Source of the DNA: Conidiobolus coronatus NRRL 28638
Lineage: Eukaryota; Entomophthoromycota; Entomophthoromycetes; Entomophthorales; Conidiobolaceae
Assembly (NCBI GenBank): GCA_001566745.1
Contig: KQ964432.1
Span: 131,825-163,640 of the forward strand
DNA: 31,816 bases
Direction of reading: 5' to 3'
This document shows positions 1-10,650 of this stretch, one piece after another; position 1 is the first letter of the stretch, and the number at the start of each line of letters is the position of its first letter. Position numbers and translations under genes: made by a program. The notes beneath the pieces are model-generated. The model had not been told where the DNA came from, did not search any database, and saw nothing but the letters and a program-made list of their open reading frames with translations.

Positions 1-144
1 GTTAGTGATATAGTATTTTAAAATGATATTATCATCAACTCCCTATTAAATAAGGACTATACACGATGAAAGCTTGGTAATAAAAAATTAAAATTTTGAA
101 CTAGACTCTTACAAAATTTGAATCAAATTAACCAGAATTACTCA
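1..144 (+). mobile_element. MITE-like element, right part, cut by window edge
   Basis: This is the right-hand part of the dispersed small repeat described at 3306-3543. It ends in an inverted-repeat terminus (ttaaccagaattactca) at 144, followed by TA. The internal order (TAATATGATATTATCAAC-like segment, then TTAAAATTTTGAAC, then the terminus) matches the plus-orientation copies. The left end lies outside the window. Confidence 0.7.
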
Positions 145-445
145 TATATAATAAATATAGCTAAATTTATACTGTTTTTATATAAAAACTGTGCTAAAAC
201 TACTTCTTGCTATACACATATTAATCCTTTAAAACATCCTTATTTTAACTAAAATTAACTTTTATTTAAAACTCCACTTAAATAAATTTAATTATCCAAT
301 AAATTTAACTATATATTTCTATAGCCACATTTTAATAAGAGTTTAATTATATTCTTATTTTCTTGTTCCATTTGAAATAGTCCTATATTTTATATAAATA
401 GGCAATATCTTAGAAATTGAAAATCTTTTTTATTTGTGTAATAAA
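145..445. other. Intergenic, upstream region of first receptor gene
   Basis: Very AT-rich sequence between a repeat copy and the first receptor gene. Apart from the TATA box at 391-400 I see no gene or structured element here. Confidence 0.5.
391..400 (+). promoter_or_regulatory. TATA box of first receptor gene
   Basis: The sequence tatataaata lies 46 nt before the chosen ATG. The other two receptor genes have a closely matching TATAAATA at nearly the same distance, which supports function in a very AT-rich background where one such motif alone would mean little. Confidence 0.5.
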
Positions 446-1327
446 ATGACTCCAGCAGCTAAATATGCTTACGCTTTACATCCTTATGGGATTGGCGCTT
501 CAGTCATTGTATTAGTTTCAATTATTATACTTACACTTATTAATAAGAAGTTTACAGATAAAATGGCTATACGTTTAATTTTCAGTATTTCTTTAGCTAA
601 TCTAGTAAGCCACTTAAGTGAATATTTTTCTGTATTAAACGGTGGACTTGCCCTTGGTTCAACAAAATGTGCAACTGTAAATGGATTAAGACTCTTTTCA
701 AGAACTTTCTACGCTTTCACTTATATTTCTGCTTCTTTACACTTATTTAGAAGTTTTGCCCAATCCAAGAAATCCAATTTAAAATCTGAAATTACTATTT
801 GGACTGGTACTGTTATTTTATCGGGTGTATTTACTGCTATTTACTGGGCTTTAGGCGCATTCAGCGGAAAGTTAAACAAAGTAGGGTGTAATCCAGGCGC
901 TGACAACTTTACTACGAATTTGATCTTTTACTTGACTGTAGGATCAGTTGATTTATTAGCCATAATCTCAGGGATCTACACCTTTTATGCAAGATCCAAA
1001 TTCAATAGACGTGTAACTCAAATAAGTTTTAATGTTGATCCTAGCGAAACTGTTGTAGGATCTTTCTATTACCCATTAACAACAGCTATCACTCTTCCTT
1101 TTGAAGCTGGATTCCTCTTTTTCCAAGCTTTCGGAATTTTTGCTTGGGCTTTAACCATCCCAATGGCTGTTACAATGGCTCTTTCCGGCGTTTTTACAGC
1201 TATTTTGTTTGTCTCTGACACTAGTGTCCAAGAAGCATTTGTTACTGCTTACTTCTACTTCACTGGCCAGAGAATTATCAACCAAGCTGTTAATAATATC
1301 TCTGCTTCAACACCTTTATTACAATAA
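446..1327 (+). CDS. Seven-transmembrane rhodopsin-like GPCR (paralogue 1)
   Basis: Predicted plasma-membrane receptor of 293 residues, intronless. Seven hydrophobic segments lie near residues 12-33, 42-63, 77-102, 116-137, 157-181, 206-231 and 237-257. Cys75 at the start of TM3 and Cys148 in extracellular loop 2 (motif GCNPGAD) fit the class A disulphide. LFR at 100-102 ends TM3 where class A receptors carry DRY, so only the arginine is kept; an NPxxY motif in TM7 is absent. The ATG at 446 follows an A-rich context; the frame is open a few codons upstream (from 434) but without an ATG. AATAAA follows at 1341. This is the most divergent of the three tandem copies, sharing the LHP-x-G and ILVLVSII-like TM1 and ITLPFE in TM6. 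Ligand and G protein cannot be read from the sequence. The receptor family is probable; the role (nutrient, light or chemical sensing) is unknown. Confidence 0.85.
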   Translation: MTPAAKYAYALHPYGIGASVIVLVSIIILTLINKKFTDKMAIRLIFSISLANLVSHLSEYFSVLNGGLALGSTKCATVNGLRLFSRTFYAFTYISASLHLFRSFAQSKKSNLKSEITIWTGTVILSGVFTAIYWALGAFSGKLNKVGCNPGADNFTTNLIFYLTVGSVDLLAIISGIYTFYARSKFNRRVTQISFNVDPSETVVGSFYYPLTTAITLPFEAGFLFFQAFGIFAWALTIPMAVTMALSGVFTAILFVSDTSVQEAFVTAYFYFTGQRIINQAVNNISASTPLLQ

Positions 1328-3305
1328 CTTATACTCGACTAATAAAATCTAGCATTTTATTATTATTATTATTATACAATAATTTAGGTTGTATTATTAA
1401 AGCTTTATCATCTCCTTCATTGCAGTGGTACAATTATAATCCAAACGTTAAAATAATATAAAAAATTTTAGTATGAAAAACAAGGATATATGCTACACTA
1501 CTTATATAAATCCAATTACTAGAGTAGCTTTTATAACAATAAAAAATTTACTCTTAGTAAAATCTGGCTTGGCTCAAGATACTTTAATAAATTTGATTAG
1601 ATTATTACTGTTAAATAATAGGTTCACTATTTTAATGACGTGTAAGGTTATTTTTAGAATTATATTTCAAGTTGAATTTACTAATCTTTATTTGCTATGT
1701 TAAACTAATTAATACGATGTAGAGCAAAAATATAACTCTATTAAGAACAGAAGTGAAATAAATAAATTAACAGCTTACTAAAGTCAAAAATATTTTTATA
1801 GTTGTTTATCACTATTAATAAAAACTATTATTGTTAAAAGCTAAGATTAGGCTGAATTAATTAAAAACGTTAATTACTAAATAATATATTTTAAACCACT
1901 TTAAAATCAAATATATTGTATATTTTTGCTTATAACCGTAACTGATATTTTTTATAATATTATTTTGGAAATAAGAGTGAAATTGTAAGTTATAATTAAA
2001 ATACAGAATTTATGCGTTTCTCAAAATCAAATCAGTTAAACATATTACTAGCATCAACTTTAAAACAGATTAAATCTGCATTTATTTAGAATTATTAGAT
2101 TATTGGAGTAGAATGTTAAATTTTTATTAAGCTCAACAATATTATAATCAAATTCAAATAAATTCTCATGATAGTATTAATATAAATTATTTGAAAAGAT
2201 CTGATTTTTATTTGTCAATATACTATGGTGCAATAGTTTTTACAATTATAAATAATAATGATAAAATATTTATATTATGCAAAATATTTATTTTAATAAC
2301 AAATAACGTGGAAAACTGATATTTGTATTAATAGCCAAATTTTCATACATCCACTTTTCTCTAATGGAATTTAATATTGTTTAAATTAGTTTGCATATGC
2401 TTTTATGACTTGTGTAAATCTATATATCCAATAGACTTTATTATACATTACTTTATATAGTTAAACAAAAAGCGATATTAGCTTATATATTTCCATGAAT
2501 TTAAAAATAAATAGTAAGGTACTTGATTTACTTCATTATACTTAATCCAATATGATAAAAAGCACGGATGCATGTTTATAACTTGTGTAAGCCTGTAATA
2601 ACAATAGCACGTAGCTTTTATTTCCTAATACTCTCGGTTAAAATTAAATATTTTGTAAGATCATAATCAGTGAGATATTAGCAGAAATCGTGAGAAAATA
2701 TATATAATGTATGGATTAGCTACCTAAATGGTATAAGATTGACATAAATATTAATAGTATCGGTTCTTATTTTAGTCATTCAAATGATTCTTCATCTTAA
2801 ATTACACATATCGGTAATAGTTAAACATATAATACTAATAAACATGACTATGTATATTTTTAGAATAATTTATATGGCTATGGCATGTTTTGTAGGTATT
2901 TTCCAAATACTTTATATAATATAATTTTTAATTTTAGGTCTAAGTTTAGCTAGCTACTTGGCTGAATTTTAAAAAAATAATCAAAATATAGTTATAACAG
3001 ATAAATTAATTATATAGGGGAATATTTCGTATAGTAAAAATTTGAGTTCTATTCACATTCATACTACATAATAGTAATTTGATTCAAAACAATCACAAAA
3101 ATAAAAATATAATATATTAATAAACGGATAAATTTGTGATTTATGCAAAGTTATAATATATTTGTCATATATTAAACTAGTTTATAGCTAATTTAATATA
3201 GCTATATATTGAATACGATAAAATAATGTACTTATTAAGTTAAAATACAAGCATGCTTTAGATATTATCTATTTATTAAAATACAGTATAGAATCTTTAG
3301 TGATA
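1328..3305. other. AT-rich intergenic region
   Basis: Holds an AATAAA at 1341-1346 (likely 3' end signal of the first receptor), a short ATT microsatellite around 1356-1375, and otherwise very AT-rich sequence broken by stops in all frames. No credible gene. A 76-codon open frame at 1473-1703 is judged accidental. Confidence 0.5.
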
Positions 3306-3543
3306 TGAAAGATTATAGTTAACTTGGTTCAAACTTTTGTATGAGCTGAATTCAAAATTTTAAACTTTTATAACCGAATTTCCACCTTGTATAGTCGTTA
3401 TTTAATATAAAATGGTAATAATATCATATTAAAATACTTTATTATCAGCTTTAACTAATAAAAGTTACTCTTTAATAAGCTTTGGGCAACTAAAAACCAA
3501 AAATTTTGGACAAATTTTCCTCGTTTTAACCTAGAATCTTTCA
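3306..3543 (-). mobile_element. MITE-like element, minus orientation
   Basis: A 238-bp element flanked by TA at 3304-3305 and 3544-3545. The left terminus TGAAAGATTATAGTTAA and the reverse complement of the right terminus (TGAAAGATTCTAGGTTAA) form imperfect inverted repeats. The interior resembles the copies at 9261, 11223 and 26496 in the same orientation, and those at 3669, 10987, 19098 and 27399 in reverse complement. No coding capacity: it is a non-autonomous element. TA duplication and short inverted repeats would fit mobilisation by a Tc1/mariner-type transposase, which is inference; no transposase gene is in the window. Confidence 0.8.
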
Positions 3544-3668
3544 TATATAATATTATATTAAAATTCGATGCCATGATGTAATGCTTAACTATATATATAT
3601 TCTAGCAGAAAATCACTTTTAACAATTTATTATATTATTATAACAGCTCTCATAAAAACTAAATATTA

Positions 3669-3937
3669 TGTGGGAGATTCTAGTTAAATCGAGGAAATTT
3701 GGTCCAAAATTTTTATAGGGCAAATTTTAATATTTTTGATTTTTACATGATTTAGGCGTATTAAACAACCTCTTTTATTAGCTAATGTTTTTAATACAGC
3801 GTCCTAATATGATGTTATAAATTTCTCTCTTTTATTTAATAACTATATATGATATTAACTAGCTTATATTATAATTAAAATTAAAATTTTAAGCAGAGTT
3901 CATAAAAAATTTTAGCTAAATTAACCAGAATCTCTCA
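3669..3937 (+). mobile_element. MITE-like element, plus orientation
   Basis: About 269 bp; right terminus ttaaccagaatctctca followed by TA at 3938-3939, left terminus close to GGAGATTCTAGTTAAAT, slightly altered at the tip. It lies 125 bp from the copy at 3306-3543 and in the opposite orientation, so the two could pair as a large inverted repeat. Confidence 0.8.
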
Positions 3938-4837
3938 TATAATTTGAACCATTGTAGCATGTCTTATCTAAGCAAAAGCGATTTAAAACAACAGTTGTAT
4001 AATATGGATATAGTTTTATATCGCGAGAGAGATGTTTCTAAATTAATCTCTTTTACAATTTGTTTTATTAGCGAATATTTAGCTATACTCTCCTCGCAAT
4101 GGAGAAACTTTTGACCACGTTCAAAGCATTCAACTGATTAGTTGTTCCTTTTAAAAACATTGAAAAAATATCAATAAATGAAAATTCACCTATACTTAGA
4201 AATAGTTAATTACTTCCAGTTTTATAAATATATCCAAATTCGCAAAACGGTTTAATAGTTATACAAAATATGAGAATAAATTGATTATGGCATGTAAAAA
4301 GATATTGAAACTTAAACCACAAAATTAAAAGGACTATTTGGATTTATGGATTTGTTAAATTGGACAAATATTAATTTATGAGATATTATGTGGGAAAACA
4401 TTGCGAGTTAGATAGAATATAATATCTTTATTCTAGAAGTTTTAATTTGATATAGATTTAGAAGACGTACTTTTATATCTCTTCTCTTATAAAGAAAATT
4501 GCTATTTCGAGCGTGTATTTGTAGCTAATATATTATTTAACAATCAAGATATAACATTGCATCGATAAATATAGATAAATAGCCAAAATACTAAAAGATA
4601 TTTTTTACGGGTAATTGATAACCTCAGTAATTGTTTGTAATAGTGGATTTTGTTCAATATAAGTATGAAATATTATGTAATTTATGCATCTTTTATACAA
4701 TTATAAAATAATTAGAAATTAATACAGTAAAATTATTGTAATAGTACTGGCTAATCCAATAATATATCATAAAATAATATAAAAAATATAATGATATAAA
4801 TACTATATAGAAGTAATAATATGAGGTGTAGGATTTG
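3938..4837. other. AT-rich intergenic region
   Basis: Nothing gene-like. A GCGAGAGAGAT string near 4023 recurs near 9113, but the similarity fades within about 20 bp, so I do not call it a repeat. Confidence 0.4.
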
Positions 4838-4847
4838 TATAAATAGC
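4838..4847 (+). promoter_or_regulatory. TATA box of second receptor gene
   Basis: gtataaatag lies 46 nt before the ATG at 4884, the same spacing as in the first receptor gene. Confidence 0.5.
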
Positions 4848-4883
4848 TAATGCTTGCCATTTAACAAGTAAGTGCTAATCAAA

Positions 4884-5831
4884 ATGCTTAACCCTATGAT
4901 TCCTAGACAAATAGGTCTAGTGCTCCATCCAATTGGGATGGCTTGCTCTATTCTAGTCCTAGTATCTATTATAACTCTTACTCTTATTAATAGACAGCTT
5001 GCTAATAGAATGACAGTTCGCTTAATTGCCGCAATTGCTTTTACTGATCTATTAGCACATGTTGGTGAGTTTTATTCTGTATCAAACGCTAAACTTCCTC
5101 TTGGATCTACTGCTTGTGAAGTAGTCATTGGATTCAGACTCTTTGCTAGAACTTTTTATTGCTTCACAAATATTGCTATCTGCTTCCATCTCTATAGAGG
5201 TTTGGTGTTGTTAAAAAAGTCTACTTGGAGATTTGAAATATTAACCTGGGCTGTTACTATCGCTATGGTTGCTATTTTTACCGGAATTTATGCAGGATTA
5301 GGTGCGTTCACGGGAGTTAAAAACAAAAAAGGCTGTAACCCTGGCGCTGATGATAAAACACTAAATACTATCTTTTACTGGATAATTGGACTAGTTAACG
5401 TGTTTACAATTGCTATAGGAATCTTTACAACCATAGTAGGTCACAGAAGCTTGAACGCTTGGATCAATAAATATGCCGACTCTCGATCCTACAAAGGAGA
5501 AGATCCAATCAAGTTCAAAAAAGATCGCAGAAAGATGGCCGTAAGATCTTTCCTTTATCCTTTATCCACATGTATCACTCTTCCATTCGAAGGGCTATTC
5601 TTTATCCTTAATGCTTTTAATATATATATTTTCGAGATCACTATACCAAATGTTCTTGGAACCGGTCTCTCAGGAGTTCTCACTGCACTTGCTTTTTCTA
5701 TAGATCCCTCTACTCATAAAGCATTTGCAGCCGCTTACGCGCAGGTTAGGGAAAAGTTATCAAATCGTAATGGATTTAATGATAACATGAGTGAGAGCAC
5801 AGATACTATTTCTTTAAAACGTGCTGTTTAA
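4884..5831 (+). CDS. Seven-transmembrane rhodopsin-like GPCR (paralogue 2)
   Basis: Predicted 315-residue plasma-membrane receptor without introns. TM segments lie near 13-36, 46-66, 79-104, 117-139, 160-185, 221-247 and 253-273. Cys78 and Cys151 (GCNPGADD) can form the TM3-loop 2 disulphide; LYR at 103-105 replaces DRY; the end of TM7 reads FSIDP (271-275) in place of NPxxY. Intracellular loop 3 (about 186-220) is strongly basic just before TM6 (KKDRRK), as expected for G-protein contact, and the C-terminal tail is short, hydrophilic and Ser/Thr-containing. I start at the ATG at 4884 because it aligns exactly with the start of paralogue 3; the frame is open from 4872, but that upstream codon is GTG. 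Neighbours are paralogues 1 and 3 on the same strand. Ligand unknown. Confidence 0.88.
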   Translation: MLNPMIPRQIGLVLHPIGMACSILVLVSIITLTLINRQLANRMTVRLIAAIAFTDLLAHVGEFYSVSNAKLPLGSTACEVVIGFRLFARTFYCFTNIAICFHLYRGLVLLKKSTWRFEILTWAVTIAMVAIFTGIYAGLGAFTGVKNKKGCNPGADDKTLNTIFYWIIGLVNVFTIAIGIFTTIVGHRSLNAWINKYADSRSYKGEDPIKFKKDRRKMAVRSFLYPLSTCITLPFEGLFFILNAFNIYIFEITIPNVLGTGLSGVLTALAFSIDPSTHKAFAAAYAQVREKLSNRNGFNDNMSESTDTISLKRAV

Positions 5832-7882
5832 ATAAATTTAGATATTAATAATGCTCTAGTTAGCATTATAAAAATAAATATATTTAATATTTTAATATCT
5901 AGCTGATCGTATGAAATAAATCTATCTTTTCTGTAGCTTAAAGAAATATTTATCTAATAGAAGCTAAAATATTTATTATCTTTCTATACTAAAGATGTCG
6001 TTCAATAAACTGTAGAGTATTTCGCTAAAGTATTATTTACATTATCAGTAAGTATAATCAATAGTATTTTTATGAAAATACTTAAAAATTAAAAAATAAT
6101 GCCTAATTTGTTTAAGATAATGAAATTCAAGTTTATTGAAATTATAATTGACGCAATATTTATTCTAAAAGCTTTTTTAATGTAATGTTGAATTAAAAGC
6201 TCATTTTATCCATTAATTGTGCACGCTGATAGAATCTGCGGCTATTCTATTATAGATGAATTCATAAACTTCTACAAGATAATATCATTTACATGGATCT
6301 AATAGTATAGAAACATAACTATTAAACAGACTCAATAAGGAATCGTGTTTCAAAAAGGATATATTTGTAATCACAAGCTCATTTGATAGTTAAATAATAA
6401 AAGAACCTAGCAAAAGGTGTATAAGGAATATGAATTTTACAATCGCGAGTGCAATTTAAGATGGATTTACATGTCTGAAAATAGGAACAAGTACTAACAG
6501 TAATCCATTATAAAAATCGCTGCTATAACCGTTTCTCTCATCTAATCATTGGATATGTTTTACCGTTCTCAGCTTCGATTATATCAATTAATTTCTCCAT
6601 CTAACAAAAATTTTACATTATTCTCATTATTGTTTATTTTCAAGAAGTATAAAATTTTATTGATTATCACCATTCAATGCATAAGAATTTGATAATCAGG
6701 AATAACCTAATAGTTATTATTATATAAACTTATTTCGATTTTTGGCAAGTTTTTTATAGGTTTTAACCTATTAGTTGAATATTTTGAATAATTTTCAAAT
6801 ATTTTTGGTGTATTTTTAACTCAGCTTAAATAATTTTAGCCAGATATCATATTATACTTAATTTAAACATGTAATTAAACGTGTAAAATAAAATATAAGT
6901 AGAGTTTTCTAATTATCTCTATATAATATGCGACAATTTTTTAAATATTATGAATAATGCATTTACCCTACTAAGTTTTGTAGCCATCTTATATATGCAT
7001 TGTTAAGTATCGATTGTATCATATTTCCCATTTAAAACTTAACCACTGCAAGTATATACCATATTTGATCTACAGTTTTTGATTAAAACAAGCAAAACTC
7101 GATGAAAATCGGTTGATATATAAATAACTTGCATTATTCTTATTAAATAGAAATATTTATTCCACATATATAAAGCTAATTAATACGGCTAATGATACAA
7201 ATTTTAATATATAACAGAAAACTTGAAAATTTTATAAACCCTAGATTTATATATATTGATTTATCTAAATATATGTTTAGATGTTGAACTAATGAAATAC
7301 ATATATCACTGTTTACTTTTCAGAGTACAGAAGCTAAAATTTTTATAAATAGCATACACTGATATCTTTCATAAAGAGGTTTCTCGCATAAACAATTTTT
7401 CAATTACCTATATACTTAATATGCATTTCAAATATCTTTATATCTCAAATATTGTATAAGTAATTTAAAAATCTAATTTATAGCTTCATTAAACAGGTAC
7501 AATTTATCATAAATAAATAATAGTCAATTACAGATGGGATATAAGCTTGTTGGGTAAATTGAGTTAATAAAATAAACCTGGCCCAATTGCATAACAACAA
7601 ATCAGAATTAATATTACTTCTTATCTATATTACTTGAAATATAATTCCCATTTATAAATTCCTTTTTTATAATAAATTTTAATAGATATTTAACGCAAAA
7701 TACTATTTAAGAGAAATCTAAATAAATTCACAGAGATGTATTTTCCCATATCCACTATAAATGATGTTGATGTATAATACTGACTTTTCAAATGTTAAAT
7801 ATTACATTTGATTTGTCTATATTAATAAAGATATAATATGCTAAAAACGGTTATTGAATTGAGATTTTATAAATTGATTTTT
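5832..7882. other. AT-rich intergenic region
   Basis: Between receptors 2 and 3. A small perfect stem (ATAGAAT/ATTCTAT, 6229-6250, loop ctgcggct) and a short less AT-rich patch at about 6220-6620 are visible, but no frame is open long enough to call a gene. No copy of the MITE family is recognised here. Confidence 0.4.
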
Positions 7883-7892
7883 ATATAAATAC
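7883..7892 (+). promoter_or_regulatory. TATA box of third receptor gene
   Basis: atataaatac lies 42 nt before the ATG, matching position and core of the TATA boxes of the other two receptor genes. Confidence 0.5.
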
Positions 7893-7924
7893 TCCACATC
7901 TGGACCTTTGTCAAATAAAACAAA

Positions 7925-8872
7925 ATGCTTAATCCTCTTGTTCCTAGACAACTTAGTCTCGTGCTCCACCCAATTGGGATGGCTTGCTCTATTCTAGTCC
8001 TAGTATCTATTATAGGGCTTGCTATTATCAATAAAAAGCTAGTAAACAGAATGACAGTTCGCTTAATTGCCGCAATTGCTTTTACTGATTTATTAGCACA
8101 CGTTGGCGAGTTTTATTCTGTATCAAACGCTAAACTTCCTCTTGGATCTACTACTTGTCAAGTGGTTATTGGATTCAGATTATTTTCTCGAGCTTTTTAT
8201 TGCTTCACAAATCTTGCTATCTGCTTCCATCTTTATAGAAGCTTGGTACTATTAAAGAAGTCTACTTGGAAATTCGAAGTAACCACTTGGATTGCCACTG
8301 CAGTAGTAGTAGTTGTCTTCACTTGTATTTATGGAGGTTTAGGGGCAATGACCGGAGTTAATAATAAAAAGGGCTGTAACCCAGGTGCTGATGATAAGAC
8401 ACTAAACACAGTATTTTACTTAATAATAGGGATTGTCAATATAGTCACAATAGCAGCAGGTATCTTTACAACTGTTGCTTGTCGCCGCAACTTGAACAAG
8501 TGGATTAATGCTTTTACTGCAACTCAAAACGAAAACAATTATAATCAAGAAAGTGTAATTAAATATCGTAAGAAGATGGCTGAAAGATCTTTCCTTTACC
8601 CTCTATCCACATGTATCACTCTTCCTTTTGAGGCACTTTTCTTTATCCTTAATGCATTCAATGTATACGTTTTGGAGTTAACTATTCCAAATATTCTTGG
8701 AACTGGTCTTTCAGGAGTTCTCACAGCTATTGCTTTTGCTATTGACCCTGCAACTCACCAAGCTTTCAGAGCTGCATATCGTCAACTTGCAAAGGGATCA
8801 AGTGATGATAAATTGCCTGAGTATCAATATACTGAAAGTAACAACGATATAGCCTTAGGCACAGCCAAATAA
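7925..8872 (+). CDS. Seven-transmembrane rhodopsin-like GPCR (paralogue 3)
   Basis: Predicted 315-residue receptor, intronless and exactly as long as paralogue 2, to which it aligns without frame-changing indels through TM5. TM segments lie at the same positions. Cys78/Cys151 disulphide pair, LYR at 103-105, GCNPGADD in loop 2, basic loop 3 (YRKKMAER), ITLPFE in TM6 and FAIDP (271-275) after TM7 are all present. Loop 3 (195-215) and the C-terminal tail (286-315) differ most from paralogue 2, which suggests different intracellular coupling or regulation rather than redundancy. Long stretches of the first 230 nt of coding sequence are identical to paralogue 2. AATAAA at 8877 is a likely polyadenylation signal. 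Receptor class is probable; ligand unknown. Confidence 0.88.
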   Translation: MLNPLVPRQLSLVLHPIGMACSILVLVSIIGLAIINKKLVNRMTVRLIAAIAFTDLLAHVGEFYSVSNAKLPLGSTTCQVVIGFRLFSRAFYCFTNLAICFHLYRSLVLLKKSTWKFEVTTWIATAVVVVVFTCIYGGLGAMTGVNNKKGCNPGADDKTLNTVFYLIIGIVNIVTIAAGIFTTVACRRNLNKWINAFTATQNENNYNQESVIKYRKKMAERSFLYPLSTCITLPFEALFFILNAFNVYVLELTIPNILGTGLSGVLTAIAFAIDPATHQAFRAAYRQLAKGSSDDKLPEYQYTESNNDIALGTAK

Positions 8873-9260
8873 TATAAATAAACCTAGTATTATATTACAT
8901 AATAAAATAATACTTTGGATGTTACGGAAAATATTTTCTGCAAGGTATTTGTATTTAACCATATAAAAATTTTAAACAGCACTGGTTTCTATAAATATTC
9001 ATTATATAGTAGTTAAAGTATTTACATACCATCTTAATTTGTTTGTTCTATTAACTTTACTCTATTTACTTTCATTATAGTACTATAAGAGTTAAAATAA
9101 AAGTAACTACTGGCGAGAGAGATATTTCCTTTAATATATCTTTATTTTATTTAACTTATAATGAACAAATATCTGCGTTTTACTTTAGTTGAGAGTTTAG
9201 TATTAATAGATCATTTTCCCATGATATTATCCATAAATATAAACAATAGCAAATTCTATA
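8873..9260. other. AT-rich intergenic region
   Basis: AATAAA at 8877-8882; otherwise nothing recognisable before the repeat at 9261. Confidence 0.4.
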
Positions 9261-9494
9261 TGAAAGATTATGGTTAAATTGGTTAAAATTTTGTATGTAT
9301 TCAGTCCAAATTTTAAATTTTTATAACCGATTTTTCATCGTGTATAGTAAATATTCAATAAAGAATTATTGTTTATGACATATTAAAATATTATATTATC
9401 AACTTCAACTAATAGAAGTTACTTTTTAATAAGATTTAAGCAACTAAAAATCTAATACATTTCAAATTTTCCTCTTTTTAACCAGAATCATTCA
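9261..9494 (-). mobile_element. MITE-like element, minus orientation
   Basis: A 234-bp copy flanked by TA at 9259-9260 and 9495-9496. Left terminus TGAAAGATTATGGTTAA; right terminus ttaaccagaatcattca. The interior matches 3306-3543 closely, including the poly-T/C block just before the right terminus (ttttcctctttttaacc). Confidence 0.82.
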
Positions 9495-10459
9495 TACTAT
9501 TGATTTTTTTGGACTGTATGTATACACATCTAAATGTTCTATAATAAAATTGCTTAAAATAAGCCATAGTTTTAGGTGTTATCTCTCTATATTCAGCGAA
9601 AAACTATCCATACTAGCACCTTTTGTGAATTATAGATAAAAATTAATACTTAGTAAATAATGAACTAGAATAAGATAGCAAATATTTCTATTGATTTGAG
9701 CTGAAATTTAGATATAATAACCTCATTAAATTTCATACTGATTAATCATGTATTAAAAGGAAAGATGAAGCACTGATATCCACAAATATAAATAACTAGC
9801 TATGGGATTATTAGTTTGTATACTAGATTAATCACTTTCTGGAAAGTATTGCGCCGCTTTTTACTAAAAATATAATATATACGCATAAAAAAGTTGCCAT
9901 GAGTTTTAAATTAACACATATATATCATATCTACCTTATAATTACCCGATGATTAGATTGCATTATATCGCTAAGGCTATTTATTATTAGCTTAAATTTT
10001 TGATATTAATTATTAAATTATTTTTACTAGTGTTTTGTATATTATTTTTAATTGATAAGTGATTATTTAATTTAATATTTCCATAGCATGATATATTCAA
10101 ACTATATGCTTATAAACCTAAAGATTAAGGTTGAAATGCCACTCTTAGCTTTTTGCATACTATAGATACGTTCTTTGATTAAAATAAAAACTTATGTACT
10201 TCAAGGATATAATTTAAATAGAGGTATTTTTAAACAATTAATCAAGCATATACCTTTTATATTATTTTTTATTTTTTATTTTATATCCCTATTAATTTAT
10301 AAATTTTTTGGTTATTAACCTTATTTTAATTATATTGTAGTATTTGATATAATATATAGATCGTACCTATGTAATACAATCAAAAATGGCTATAAATAGA
10401 TTTAGATTATTATGACATTATCCTGTTTAAATATTATTTATTTTTCAACGACATTAGCT
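9495..10459. other. AT-rich intergenic region
   Basis: No gene, RNA or repeat recognised; stop codons are frequent in all frames. Confidence 0.4.
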
Positions 10460-10650
10460 TTGGGGATTGGCATTATTTCAGTTAAAGTCTTGCTAAGAAT
10501 TGGACTCTAAATATATGTACTTAGCTCTAAATTTGATTTAATTAGCTTAACTATTATTCAATTTTAGAGGTTCAAGCAATAAAATACGACGTGTACTTAA
10601 TTTAGTTAGTGCTGATTAAACTCTTACTGTTAGATAGTGAAGTTTGATAA
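10460..10650 (+). repeat. Decayed dispersed repeat, copy A
   Basis: Clearly related to 27752-27932, with alignable blocks such as attggcattatttcagttaa against attggcagtattttagttaa, and ttcaagcaataaaata against tccaagcaatagaata. The plus strand has coding-like stretches interrupted by TAA and TAG. It is most likely the remnant of an older, formerly coding mobile element; the family cannot be named. Confidence 0.55.

Noticed and set aside
434-445. Upstream extension of the first receptor frame
   Set aside because: The frame is open, but the upstream codon is TTG; the ATG at 446 has the usual A-rich context and TATA spacing.
1473-1703. 76-codon open frame after the first receptor
   Set aside because: Ile/Leu/Asn/Phe-rich composition typical of random AT-rich DNA, no signal, domain or coding-like base composition.
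4022-4050. GCGAGAGAGAT string shared with about 9113
   Set aside because: Similarity lasts only about 20 bp, insufficient to call a repeat or regulatory site.
4872-4883. Upstream extension of the second receptor frame
   Set aside because: Begins with GTG; the ATG at 4884 aligns exactly with the start of paralogue 3.
6720-6860. Possible further copy of the small repeat family (attttagccagatatcat)
   Set aside because: Only a weak terminus-like match and no alignable interior or partner terminus.
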